DNA of 64,000 bases from an uncultured Ruminococcus sp. (lineage in GTDB: Bacteria > Bacillota > Clostridia > Oscillospirales > Ruminococcaceae): contig CAMBLM010000012.1 in NCBI GenBank assembly GCA_945868475.1, forward strand, positions 1 through 64,000, in the 5' to 3' direction. How positions within the stretch are numbered: position 1 is the stretch's first letter; every line of letters begins with the position of its first letter. Positions 1 to 8,794 of the stretch are shown piece by piece. The notes under the pieces were generated by a model. That model had not been told where the DNA came from and did not search any database. It was given only the letters and a program-made list of their open reading frames with translations. The translations under genes were made by a program, and so were the position numbers.

Positions 1-121
1 TGTCACACTTTTCATAGCACTCCTGCAATTTCTCCTCATCGGTACGCTTCGGCTTTGCAGGCTTGGTCTGCTTTTCGGCAGCAGGCTCATTTGTGGTTAT
101 GGTCTTTTCTTCCTCATTCAT
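1..121 (-). CDS. Hypothetical protein, N-terminal fragment cut by the window edge
   Basis: An open frame starts with ATG at 121 on the minus strand and runs off the left edge. The visible 40 residues are charged and low-complexity, starting MNEEEKTITTNEP and continuing with Lys/Pro-rich sequence, then a likely helix (EEKLQECYEKCD). Its ATG overlaps the TGA of the upstream HTH gene as ATGA, which implies translational coupling in one operon. I do not recognise the family. A gene directly after an excisionase-like HTH gene is often a replication, mobilisation or integrase gene of an integrative element, but nothing visible here decides that. Confidence 0.6.
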   Translation of the reverse strand, partial: MNEEEKTITTNEPAAEKQTKPAKPKRTDEEKLQECYEKCD

Positions 122-336
122 CTGTCAGCCCTCCCGTCATCATTTACGATTTCGGCCTTCTCTCTGCTGTCCAACCAGTCGAAAAACTTATCCCTCTGAA
201 TAAACTTCCGACTGCCGATCTTCACAACAGGCACGTCCTCACGATTAAGGATATTGTACGCCATAGTACGGGTGAAGCCCATTGTCTGAATGTCGTTTGC
301 CGATAACATCATCGGCAGATTTTCTCTGCTGTTCAT
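118..336 (-). CDS. Excisionase-like helix-turn-helix DNA-binding protein
   Basis: A small protein of 72 residues (starting MNSRENLPMML) with a MerR/excisionase-type HTH: LSANDIQTMGFTRTMAYNIL, then VVKIGSRKFIQRDKFFDWL, the usual recognition helix and wing. Such proteins act as Xis-type recombination directionality factors or element regulators. An in-frame ATG exists 15 bases upstream at 351, but that ATG is part of the sequence GGAGGTG, a good ribosome binding site for the ATG at 336, so I choose 336. It overlaps the next minus-strand gene by four bases. It suggests that the left end of the window belongs to an integrative element. Confidence 0.8.
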   Translation of the reverse strand: MNSRENLPMMLSANDIQTMGFTRTMAYNILNREDVPVVKIGSRKFIQRDKFFDWLDSREKAEIVNDDGRADR

Positions 337-395
337 TAGCAGCACCTCCATTTTCTTTTGTTCGGCTCTTGGGATTTTTCCCTGAGCCTGCTCCC

Positions 396-401
396 ATTAT
401 A
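396..401 (-). promoter_or_regulatory. Candidate -10 box for the HTH gene
   Basis: Read on the minus strand this is TATAAT, about 55 bases before the start at 336. The -35 region is poor. It faces away from the plus-strand promoter copies at 513-541 and 628-656. Confidence 0.4.
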
Positions 402-450
402 TATCAAAATTTTCCGAAAACGCCGTTTTGACCTCATACTTTTTGTTTCG

Positions 451-620
451 TATAACTCATTATGCCTATGCGTGCAAATATCAAACAAATACGGATTATT
501 CCGTACTATCCGTTGACGAAACGTGCAAAACGTGATATATAAATTCTATAAAATTTTTTCGGCGGATTTCATTCGACTTTTTCTCAAATGGACGTATTTG
601 TTATGATAAATCTGTTTGTT
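451..620 (+). repeat. Degenerate upstream copy of the DUF6076-gene promoter and first codons
   Basis: This 170-base stretch aligns end to end with 1308-1477. Shared landmarks are GCGTGCAAA, AAATAC, ACTATCCGTTGACGAAACG, TCTATAAAATTT and CGTATTTGTTATGAT. The copy includes a promoter-like pair (TTGACG 513-518, TATATA 536-541, 17-base spacer) and an ATG at 603 followed by four codons like those of the gene at 1460. After about 618 similarity stops and an unrelated reading frame runs to 743. It looks like the 5' stub of a second DUF6076-type gene whose body was replaced by the gene at 730. Confidence 0.7.
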
Positions 621-627
621 CTCCCCC

Positions 628-656
628 TTGACTATATTTATAATTTATGGTATAAT
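628..656 (+). promoter_or_regulatory. Promoter for the gene at 730
   Basis: TTGACT at 628-633 and TATAAT at 651-656 with an exact 17-base spacer. It lies just inside the non-repeated sequence that follows the promoter-copy repeat. Confidence 0.75.
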
Positions 657-729
657 GGAATAAATCGGGTAGCTAAACTGCTCGATAAATTGGAAGTTGA
701 AGGTATTAAAAGAAAAGGAGTTATTATAA

Positions 730-1245
730 ATGCTTATACCTAAAAATCTCGTCGATATATTCCATCCAATAGATGATAATGGATATGAGGGTGAAATAAT
801 GTGTAAATGTGGCTGTAAATCCTTTGGAATACGATGTTTTGGTGATTTTTTTGACAAAAACAAGTTGGGGATAGGAGAATACGAAGAAAAATCCGGACAA
901 GCAGTTAAAGCTAATTGCAGGGATTGTCAAAAAGAATACTTATTATATGATTTTGCACTTAATGGTTATGACGGACTAATTTGTGAAGATGGAATCACCG
1001 TTCCAAATGAAAAACTCACTGAATTTACGACAGAAACTGACAATTTATTTTATATCAAAATGTTTTTAGAATATGATGATGAAGAACAATTTAGTGAAGA
1101 AATATTGAGTGATGAAAACTTGCAAAGTAAATATAATTTTACATTGGATGATAGGGCATCTATATGGACTTGGGTGACGATTGAACTTAGGGGAGTTCAA
1201 TCAGGCGTTGTATATGAAGATTTTGTAAATGAAGAATTAGCATAA
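730..1245 (+). CDS. Hypothetical protein with paired-cysteine (zinc-ribbon-like) motifs
   Basis: This codes for 171 residues from ATG with ribosome binding site AAAAGGAG. I do not recognise the family. The first half has CKCGC (about residue 25) and CRDC (about residue 61), consistent with a treble-clef or ribbon zinc site. The second half is acidic (EYDDEEQFSEEILSDE), with no signal peptide or membrane segment. It is more AT-rich than the core genes to its right, has its own promoter and terminator, and sits between two copies of a DUF6076 promoter, so it looks like a recently acquired cargo gene. Small acidic stand-alone proteins in this setting are sometimes immunity proteins, but no toxin gene is adjacent. 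Confidence 0.75.
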   Translation: MLIPKNLVDIFHPIDDNGYEGEIMCKCGCKSFGIRCFGDFFDKNKLGIGEYEEKSGQAVKANCRDCQKEYLLYDFALNGYDGLICEDGITVPNEKLTEFTTETDNLFYIKMFLEYDDEEQFSEEILSDENLQSKYNFTLDDRASIWTWVTIELRGVQSGVVYEDFVNEELA

Positions 1246-1270
1246 TACTTTATAAATTCCCATTTATCGG

Positions 1271-1301
1271 GGAGTGTGAGCAAAAACTCACGCTCCTTTT
1301 T
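1271..1301 (+). terminator. Rho-independent terminator after the gene at 730
   Basis: A 10-bp stem (1271-1280 with 1287-1296, one G-U pair), loop CAAAAA, then TTTTTG. Confidence 0.85.
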
Positions 1302-1368
1302 GTATTTTATAACCATTACACCCTTGCGTGCAAACATCGTACAAATACAGATAATTCCGCACTATCCG

Positions 1369-1397
1369 TTGACGAAACGCACAAAATATGATATAAT
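1369..1397 (+). promoter_or_regulatory. Promoter for the DUF6076-like gene
   Basis: TTGACG 1369-1374 and TATAAT 1392-1397, 17-base spacer. It is part of the repeat 1308-1477 whose degenerate partner is at 451-620. Confidence 0.75.
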
Positions 1398-1459
1398 AAA
1401 TCTATAAAATTTGTTTGTCGGATTGTATTTGAATTTTTTCCGAAAGGGGCGTATTTGTT

Positions 1460-2545
1460 ATGATAGATTTGTTTGAGTGCTGCGGAGAAATAGCTTCTGT
1501 GGGCATAATCGTTGACTTTTCCGAGGATACGGAAACATATATTGTCGGTACTCCTGCCGATATTAAGGCTTGGGCATACGGCGGTTGTCCTATGAAAGCT
1601 CCAAAGGGGCTTATGCGGCACAGCAACAAGGCAGGCAATCTCGTAAAGGACATAAACCGCCTTATGAAGGTAAAATATGAGATGAACGAAATTATGGAGA
1701 TAAGCGACAGGCTGTGCAATGCGGACGCATTATGTGACGGCAGCTGCAATTCCGTCCTTGAGGAGCTGTCGGAGTATTACGATATTTCCGAATACGCTAA
1801 TATCGTTAAAAACTATATTATCTATTTTTTATTCAGTAAATTCAAGCTCCGTCAGAAAGATTTCAATAAAAAAATCGGGTTGTCCGTAAAGGGCAACCAC
1901 GATCGTGCGGAAAAATATATTGAATTGTTTAAAGCGGATAGCGAGAAAATCTTCCGTCCGTTCATTTCGGCAAGGGCAGCGGATATTTTCGATATACGAA
2001 CCGCTATTCGTAGCAGCAATGATGTTTTGGACAGTTCTCTTTACAGGGTACACGATGATGACAGGAACATAAGCCTTTATGTGGCAAATGACTCCATTCT
2101 CACTTTGCTTCATATTTACTCCGATATTATGTCCGATGCAGGCAGGCTTATCACTAACTGCGAAAACTGCGGACAGCTTATGATTACCAAACGTTCAAAT
2201 GCTTCGCTTACCTGTGGCAGGACCACTTGCAAAAAGGAGCGGTTATACAAGGCTAATGATGATTACAAGAAACGTGCTATGGCTGATCCGATAAAAGAAG
2301 CGTACCTCAATTTCGACAACAAATGCAGGAGCTACCGCAAGAAGCTCTCCGGGTATCCCGACCTTTTGGAGAAATACAACAAGGCGTTTGACGAACGGCG
2401 TGAGAAAATTCGTGCTTTCAAGAGCGGTCTTACTGTCAGCAGCAGCACCAAAGATATTGACCGTTACAATCAGATGTGCTTTGATGCTTGTCAGGATTTG
2501 CAGGATCTGTCTAAGCGATTAAAATCTTCGGACAATAAGAAATAG
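1460..2545 (+). CDS. DUF6076-like protein with C-terminal zinc ribbon
   Basis: A 361-residue soluble protein starting MIDLFECCGEIAS, with ribosome binding site GAAAGGGG. Around residues 232-260 it has a zinc-ribbon pattern, CENCGQLMITKRSN followed by CGRTTCKKER, which resembles the CxxC/CxxxxC end of clostridial DUF6076 proteins. The remainder is helical and Lys/Arg-rich, with a likely coiled coil at the C-terminus (KLSGYPDLLEKYNKAFDERR onward). DUF6076 genes are found in clostridial mobile elements and have no established function. The family assignment is from memory of the pattern and is moderate; a protein of 361 residues with this ribbon is certain. Confidence 0.7.
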   Translation: MIDLFECCGEIASVGIIVDFSEDTETYIVGTPADIKAWAYGGCPMKAPKGLMRHSNKAGNLVKDINRLMKVKYEMNEIMEISDRLCNADALCDGSCNSVLEELSEYYDISEYANIVKNYIIYFLFSKFKLRQKDFNKKIGLSVKGNHDRAEKYIELFKADSEKIFRPFISARAADIFDIRTAIRSSNDVLDSSLYRVHDDDRNISLYVANDSILTLLHIYSDIMSDAGRLITNCENCGQLMITKRSNASLTCGRTTCKKERLYKANDDYKKRAMADPIKEAYLNFDNKCRSYRKKLSGYPDLLEKYNKAFDERREKIRAFKSGLTVSSSTKDIDRYNQMCFDACQDLQDLSKRLKSSDNKK

Positions 2546-2717
2546 TCAAATAGCGAAAAAGGCGTACATCTTTCGTTTAGGTGTACGGCTTATGTAATTG
2601 ATATTACAATTCTATTATGCTTTTTTCAAAGGACATATATTGATTTATAAGCTGAAAGGTGTTATAATTTAACATAAAATATTGCAGATAGGTTGCAGGA
2701 TATATTGGAGGTATTAA

Positions 2718-4025
2718 ATGAATACAGTTAAAACAAAATACGGCATAATACAAGGTGTCGTTGAAAATGGATATACAATTTTCAAGGGCATACCTTATGC
2801 AAAACCGCCGATTGGAGAACTGCGTTTCAAACCACCGCAAGAACCCGAAAGCTGGAATGGGGTATTTTACGCAGATACTTTTCCGCCTGCCTGTATGCAG
2901 ACACCGCCACCCGAAGATGATTTTTATTATAAAGAATTTAATACACCAGTAAATTTCAATGAGGACAGTCTTTATCTCAATGTGTGGACACCTGCCAAAA
3001 GTGCAGCAGATATGCTTCCAGTTGCAGTATGGCTTTACGGCGGAGCTTTGTTAAGCGGATATTGTGCCGAAAAGGAATTTGACGGAGCAGAATATGCAAA
3101 GCGTGGTGTGATTCTTGTAACTGTAAACTATCGCTTAGGCTTGTTTGGATTTATGTGTCACCCTTGGCTTGCGGAAGAAAACAACGGACATTGCGGAAAC
3201 TATGGTGTGCTTGACCAACTTGCAGCATTAAAATGGGTAGAAGAAAACATTAAAATCTTTGGCGGAGATCCTGATAATATCACACTTTTCGGTCAGTCAT
3301 CAGGCTCTCTTACTTCTCAGACATTAATGCTTTCGCCGCTGTCAAAAGGACTTTTTAACAAGTGTATTCTTCAAAGCGGTGCAGGATATGATAATGGTTT
3401 TTGTAAAAACAGAAAACAGGAAGAATACTATGACATAGGCGAAAAAGCTGTTGAACTCAGCGGTGTAAAATCACTTGCTGAATTAAGAAAAGTACCTGCA
3501 GACAGGCTGCTTGAAATAAGCAATGAACTTATAGGGTATGCTTGCAGTCTTGACAAAGGTTTAGGATATGAGCCTGTAATTGATAACTATTTACTTGTTG
3601 GTGACAGCGAGCATAATCTGAAAGTCGGAAATTTTCCCGATATACCAATAATACTTGGTTCAACGGCAAACGATATCTGTACTCCCGAGGGCAAAACTAT
3701 CCCTATGGAAGAAAGCCGGCTTCATAATGGCTGTATAAATTGGTGCAAACATCAAATTGAACTTGGATATACTCCATCTTATGTCTACTATTTTGATCAC
3801 AAACTTCCTGGTGATGATTCGGGAGCATTTCATTCTTCCGAGCTATGGTATATGTTCGGTACGTTAGATCGCTGCTGGCGGCCCTTTACTGATAATGACA
3901 GGCGTTTATCTGAAAAAATGCTTGATTATTGGTGTAACTTTATTAAGACAGGAAATCCTAATGGTGATGGATTGGAAGAATGGACAGCTTGGGATATTGA
4001 AAACAAGAGTGTTATGTTATTTTAA
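2718..4025 (+). CDS. Type B carboxylesterase (alpha/beta hydrolase)
   Basis: 435 residues from ATG with ribosome binding site TTGGAGG. The order of motifs is that of carboxylesterase/lipase type B: FKGIPYAKPPIGELRF near the N-terminus, EDSLYLNVWTP, oxyanion-hole region VWLYGGALLSGY, nucleophile elbow FGQSSGS (GxSxG, Ser near 194), and a His candidate in FHSSELWYMFG. Family members usually have GESAG and HGG, so GQSSG and YGG are deviations. At 435 residues it is shorter than the usual 500 or so. No signal peptide, so probably cytoplasmic hydrolysis of small esters. It stands alone with its own terminator, is more AT-rich than the arabinose genes and is likely part of the accessory island. Confidence 0.85.
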   Translation: MNTVKTKYGIIQGVVENGYTIFKGIPYAKPPIGELRFKPPQEPESWNGVFYADTFPPACMQTPPPEDDFYYKEFNTPVNFNEDSLYLNVWTPAKSAADMLPVAVWLYGGALLSGYCAEKEFDGAEYAKRGVILVTVNYRLGLFGFMCHPWLAEENNGHCGNYGVLDQLAALKWVEENIKIFGGDPDNITLFGQSSGSLTSQTLMLSPLSKGLFNKCILQSGAGYDNGFCKNRKQEEYYDIGEKAVELSGVKSLAELRKVPADRLLEISNELIGYACSLDKGLGYEPVIDNYLLVGDSEHNLKVGNFPDIPIILGSTANDICTPEGKTIPMEESRLHNGCINWCKHQIELGYTPSYVYYFDHKLPGDDSGAFHSSELWYMFGTLDRCWRPFTDNDRRLSEKMLDYWCNFIKTGNPNGDGLEEWTAWDIENKSVMLF

Positions 4026-4060
4026 TAAGTAATCGATTCATTGATTTGTATATTTAAATA

Positions 4061-4090
4061 TGCCGACCTCATTAGAAGTCGGCATTTCTT
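4061..4090 (+). terminator. Terminator after the carboxylesterase
   Basis: 7-bp stem TGCCGAC (4061-4067) with GTCGGCA (4078-4084), followed by TTTCTT. Confidence 0.7.
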
Positions 4091-4149
4091 ATTAAACAAT
4101 GCAGTATCGGTGGTTATTGATATAATAATGTGATTATGTGCGTATTTGT

Positions 4150-5274
4150 TCAATATATTACGGCTTGTTCGATAGTGTTTTTCGGTGTTCCGTTTGAGAT
4201 GTTCAACATCATCGGGAGGAAGTAAGCAGGCATTCCCGTGAACTTGTTCTGCTGTGCGAGGAAGCCGTTGTAGAGGTTCTTTTCAATATAGTCGAGGTAC
4301 TCGCTTTCGCCGGTGAAGCGATAGAGGTAATCGGCAAGGCGGACCATATTGTATACCGTGCAGAACTCCTGCGTTCTTTCGCCGATGAACATTCCGAGTT
4401 TGTGCGGTGGGATCCAGAATTCGCCCGAGTTCTGACCGCCTGTGCAGAACGATTCTCTGTCATAAACTGCGCATTTCCAGAACTTCTTTACGATCTCGAG
4501 CCACTTTGAATCCTCGGTGATCTCATACATTTTAGCTGCGCCCTGAGCCCACGGAACACTTGCATTTGCATGGCAGTTTGAAAGCGGATCGCCGCCGTCT
4601 GTGAGCTTTTTGAAGATAGACGGGTGCGAGTAACGCTGTGCAAGGGTGAAATATCTTTCATCGTGGGTATATTCATACAAGCCTGCCCAGACCTCGAGCA
4701 TACCGCCCTCTTCGCCGCTGTAAACAGCGTGAGGATTGACCTTTTCCATTTTCTCTGTCCATTCGATATACCAGTCGGCAGCATTGCTGAGAATTTCAAG
4801 TGCCTTTTCGTTCTTTGCATACATTGCGCTGTGGTAAAGTCCGAGGAGAGTTTTATGCATTGTATACTGCGGCGACCAGACGTAAGCGTTCTTTTCGAGC
4901 AGTTCAAAATATCTCTCGGGGATAGAGCCTACCCATCTGCCGCCGTTGAGTTTCTGACAGCGTTCGAGTTCATCGATGATGTTGTCAAGCTTTGCTTTAA
5001 GCTCACGGTCACCGTTCTGCGCGATGAGCATTGAAGCAGCGGAGAGCCAGTGTCCGAGGAAATGTCCGCGGAGCTGGCAGGTCGGAGATTCCCAGCCGAG
5101 GTGCATTTCGGTAACATCTCTGTCCGTGCGTATGCAGGCTTCGAGGTAGAAGTTCTGCAAAAGGTCTTCATTTTTGAGTTCCATAAGGTACGCTCTGTTG
5201 ACATCGGAACGCTCCTTGAAAAGTCCGGGGAGAAGATGTGCTTCGGTAACGTCTATATTTTTAAATTTAAGCAT
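4150..5274 (-). pseudogene. GH127 (beta-L-arabinofuranosidase, DUF1680) truncated at the C-terminus
   Basis: 374 residues with a good ribosome binding site (AAGGAG) and a typical GH127 barrel: GHFLGHWLSAASMLI, RWVGSIPERYFE, WSPQYTMHKTLLGL and TQEFCTVYNMVRLADYLYRF. Full-length GH127 enzymes are about 600-650 residues. In the Bifidobacterium enzyme HypBA1 the zinc site is one Glu and three Cys; the Glu-x-Cys pair is here (E303, C305), but the Cys-Cys motif with the catalytic nucleophile lies beyond the break. Family-like sequence stops at MPAYFLPM, followed by an unrelated tail ending in EQAVIY. The gene is the last of the arabinose operon and was probably cut by insertion or deletion at the island junction near 4210. 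It is very unlikely to be active. Confidence 0.85.
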
Positions 5275-5286
5275 TGTTTTGTCTCC

Positions 5287-8200
5287 TTATTTTTCAAAGC
5301 GGAAATATTCAAAATCGAAGTTGCTGCCCGGGAGGAACACAAACGATACTGTCTGCTTTCCGATCATGCCGCCCACATCGAATGACCTTTCGGAATAATT
5401 TTCGCTGTCGTCAGTTTTAAATTCGCAGAGGGTACGGTTTTCGCCGTTTCCGCCGTTCGTGATAAGATGAATACTGTTGAGCGGCAGCGGCGATCTTCCG
5501 CTTATAACAAGTTTTGTCGGCTTTTCATCGGTGAAATCGAACTCGCCGAAGTCGAGCAGAACGTTGTTTCCGATATTCGTAACGGCTTTTTCCTCAGCTG
5601 TGAAGCGGTCGCCGTAAATATGCTCACAATCTGCCGCATAGTTCACGCCGAATTCACGGTTCGGCTTTTCAAATCTGAAACCGCTCATCTGATAGCCGCC
5701 GTCGGTTTCAACGCAGAAAGTATGTATGCCTTTGAGCCGTTCGGGAAGTTTGTAGGTTTCGTCCTTGAATATCATCCACTCGGGCTGCTTGTGATATGTG
5801 AAGCTGCCGAGAAGCTTTCCGCCTTCGTTCGGTATGCCATCGTAGAAGCGAACATTGACGGGATCGAGCGTATTTGCCCATATCGAAACGGTCACTTCGT
5901 CCGAGCCTGACGAACCGAAGTCAACGTTGTCGAACGCTGCCCAGGAGGAAACACCGCCCGATGCGAAGCCTACTCCCTTGTTTACGCCGCTGCAAATATT
6001 TTCGCTCGCTCTTGTGTAAAGTCCACCGTGAACGAAGCTGTACGGTGAAGTGAGAGCGTCGCCAAGTCCGTCCGCAGTGAATTTCAGCACGGAAAGAATG
6101 TGTATGCGCTCTGTTCCGTTTTTGCACATCGCACGGAGGTAGAAGCAGCCGTCACCCTTTGCTTTGAGCGTTACAGTGCTGTCCCCGTTGTCGATACAGT
6201 CGGCAATATTTGTCGGAATTCCCGTTTCATTTGTAACCTTGAACTCGATATCATTCACATAATCCGAATTTTCGGGATAAGCCTTGACTTTAACGGTAAT
6301 TTCGCGCTTATCCTCGGAAAATTCAAGTCCCTCAGCGCAAAGTTCAAGCTTTCTTACGGGAATTTCGTCCGTTCTTCCGCACTCTGTTTCGGCAAATGAC
6401 ACATTTTCTATCGAAGAAACGCCGTTCTCGTATTCAGCCTCGACCGACTTCAATATGATAACGCTTTCGGGAAGTTCGGGTGAGCTTATCGTTACCTTTA
6501 TGTCCCCTGCCATGTCGGTCGAGCCGATAACTGCAAGCATTTTGCCCGAGAAAAGTCGGCGCGAAGTACCTTTGTACTGGTCATAATCTGTGCTGTCGCC
6601 GTTGTCAAGACCCATGAGCCTTGCCACACCCTCAACACGGACATTCACACGGTTATTTGCATTTGCGCAGAAGTTTCCGTTCTGATCGAAAGCGGAGATC
6701 TCAAGATAGATAAGGTCGCAGCCGTCTGCTTTGAGTTCGCTCTTATCGGCGGAAATTTCAAGCTTTGCCGCATTGCCGAACGAACGCTGAACGTCCTCTG
6801 CGATGATATTTCCGTCCTCGTCGTAAGCGATCGCTTTAAGCTCGCCCTTTGCGTAAGGAATTACGAAATCGGCGGTGAGCTTTTGTCCGTGCAGATGATC
6901 TATCTCGGTCACGCCGAGTGAAGCTCCGTTATAGAAAAGCTCAACTTTCGGCGCATTGGAGCATACTCTCACATCTATCGGCATGCCGTCATTGAAGTCC
7001 CAGTACGGGAAGATATGCACAAACGGCGACTTTTTATAGTCAGTCCACTCGGCACGGAAAACATAAGCACTGTCCTTTGGGAAACCTGCTGTGTCATACT
7101 GACCGAAGTAGGAATTCTTTGTGCTGTAAGGCGTTGGCTCGCCGATGTAGTCAAAACCCGTCCATATAAACTGACCTGCGCAGTATTCGGCATCGCGGTC
7201 TTTTATGATACATTCCTCAGTGTTCTTTGCGCCCCAGCCCGTGCAGCTGTTTCCGAGTGAAGAACACTGCCCGTCATCATCGGCAAGTACTGTCTGCGAA
7301 AGCGGAAAATGATATATTCCGCGGCTCTGCACGACCGAAGCAGTTTCACTGCCGTAGATCATCCAGTCGGGGTGTGCCTTGTGATGCTCGGCGTAAAGTC
7401 TTTCGCCGTAATTGTAGCCGACAAGCTTTAAAATATCACCGCACTTCTGACCGTTTTCCCACTGCATAAAGTTTGAGCCGAATGTTACATAGCCGTTGCC
7501 GTTCGGGTCATGGAGCATAACGAGCCTTTTGAGCCAGGCTGTTACCTCCTGACCTCTTTCGTCGGCGTGGGTGTCGAAGATCTCGTTTCCGATGCTCCAG
7601 CCGATCATCGACGGTCTGTTTCTGTCACGGCGGATCCACGAAGCTGCGTCCTTTTCTACCCATTCATCGAAAAATCTTGCATAGTCATAGTCGGTCTTGG
7701 AACGCTCCCACATATCGAAGCCCTCAGAGAGAATGAGCATACCCGTTTCATCGGCAAGCTCCATAAACTCCTCCGCAGGCATATTGTGCGAAGTTCTTAT
7801 CGCATTCACGCCCATTTCACGGAGCTTTGCAAAACGTCTGCGAAGTGCCGCTTTGTTGAACACCGCGCCAAGACAGCCGTTGTCGTGATGCTCGCAAGAA
7901 CCGTGGAGCTTTATATGCTTTCCGTTGAGGAAAAAGCCTTTATCGGTCGTGAATTCTATCGTTCTGAAGCCGAAACGCTGACTTACACGCTGGACAATAT
8001 CACCGTTCACGATAATTTCCGAAACCATTGTGTAAAGATAAGGTTCGTCAATATTCCATAATTCAGGCGCATCGACAATCATTCTCTGAGTTGTGAGAGA
8101 ATAAGCCGAGTCATTCACTCTCACCGCCTCGGGTATGCAGGAAATATCAACTGCGCAGGCATCGCTCTCATAGACTGCAACGCTGTTTCCGCCGGCGTCA

Positions 8201-8778
8201 AGGATAGTGCTTCTCACCCTTACGCCTGCGATCGGAACGCTCTTTTCACGGACGATCTCGGAGGTTACTTCGACCTCCCAAGCGTTGTTTTTCGGCTTTG
8301 CGGAAATGTAAATGCCATCATTTCCGAAGCGAATTTCGGAGCTTTCGCAGAGCCATACATTGCGGAAAATACCTGCTCCCGAATACCATCTTGAATTCGG
8401 AGAACGGTGGTCAACACGGACTGTCACAACGTTTTCGCCGTTCTTTACAAGGTCGGTTATATCGAACTGAAATGCGGAATAGCCGTATTTCCACTCGCCT
8501 GCTAACGCGCCGTTGACATATACCCTGCTGTCCATATAAACGCCGTCAAAGCGGATATATGTGCGTACACCGTCTTTTTTCGCGTAAGAAAAATTCTTTC
8601 TGTACCAACCCGTTGAGGTTTCGTACAAATTATTTGTATCGTAAATGAGCCAGTCATGCGGAACATCTACGCGTTTGAAATCAAAGCTGTCGGAATAATC
8701 CGAACCGAACGGGGCTTTAAAAAACTCCCAGTTATCGCAGAAAAGAGTTCTGTTTGAATATGTATCGCAAAAATTCAT
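5287..8778 (-). CDS. Glycoside hydrolase family 2, multidomain (beta-galactosidase/alpha-L-arabinopyranosidase-like)
   Basis: 1163 residues. Start chosen at 8778 (MNFCDTYSNRTLF) because GAGGAAA precedes it; the frame is open for 35 more codons upstream, but that part overlaps araD. Order: GH2 jelly-roll (DVPHDW, GWYRKNF, VYVNGALAGEWKYGYSAF), Ig-like region, TIM barrel with HGSCEHHDNGCLG, acid/base WSIGNE (E399) and nucleophile YGSETAS (E478), a DUF4982-type domain (FPYWDFNDGMPIDVRVCSN), further Ig-like domains and a C-terminal carbohydrate-binding-like module. No signal peptide, so it probably acts on imported oligosaccharides. It lies 16 bases downstream of araD and 12 bases upstream of the GH127 remnant, which suggests side-chain arabinose or galactose release. 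The exact substrate is not decided by sequence. Confidence 0.9.
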   Translation of the reverse strand: MNFCDTYSNRTLFCDNWEFFKAPFGSDYSDSFDFKRVDVPHDWLIYDTNNLYETSTGWYRKNFSYAKKDGVRTYIRFDGVYMDSRVYVNGALAGEWKYGYSAFQFDITDLVKNGENVVTVRVDHRSPNSRWYSGAGIFRNVWLCESSEIRFGNDGIYISAKPKNNAWEVEVTSEIVREKSVPIAGVRVRSTILDAGGNSVAVYESDACAVDISCIPEAVRVNDSAYSLTTQRMIVDAPELWNIDEPYLYTMVSEIIVNGDIVQRVSQRFGFRTIEFTTDKGFFLNGKHIKLHGSCEHHDNGCLGAVFNKAALRRRFAKLREMGVNAIRTSHNMPAEEFMELADETGMLILSEGFDMWERSKTDYDYARFFDEWVEKDAASWIRRDRNRPSMIGWSIGNEIFDTHADERGQEVTAWLKRLVMLHDPNGNGYVTFGSNFMQWENGQKCGDILKLVGYNYGERLYAEHHKAHPDWMIYGSETASVVQSRGIYHFPLSQTVLADDDGQCSSLGNSCTGWGAKNTEECIIKDRDAEYCAGQFIWTGFDYIGEPTPYSTKNSYFGQYDTAGFPKDSAYVFRAEWTDYKKSPFVHIFPYWDFNDGMPIDVRVCSNAPKVELFYNGASLGVTEIDHLHGQKLTADFVIPYAKGELKAIAYDEDGNIIAEDVQRSFGNAAKLEISADKSELKADGCDLIYLEISAFDQNGNFCANANNRVNVRVEGVARLMGLDNGDSTDYDQYKGTSRRLFSGKMLAVIGSTDMAGDIKVTISSPELPESVIILKSVEAEYENGVSSIENVSFAETECGRTDEIPVRKLELCAEGLEFSEDKREITVKVKAYPENSDYVNDIEFKVTNETGIPTNIADCIDNGDSTVTLKAKGDGCFYLRAMCKNGTERIHILSVLKFTADGLGDALTSPYSFVHGGLYTRASENICSGVNKGVGFASGGVSSWAAFDNVDFGSSGSDEVTVSIWANTLDPVNVRFYDGIPNEGGKLLGSFTYHKQPEWMIFKDETYKLPERLKGIHTFCVETDGGYQMSGFRFEKPNREFGVNYAADCEHIYGDRFTAEEKAVTNIGNNVLLDFGEFDFTDEKPTKLVISGRSPLPLNSIHLITNGGNGENRTLCEFKTDDSENYSERSFDVGGMIGKQTVSFVFLPGSNFDFEYFRFEK

Positions 8779-8794
8779 ATCGTTTTCCTCATTG

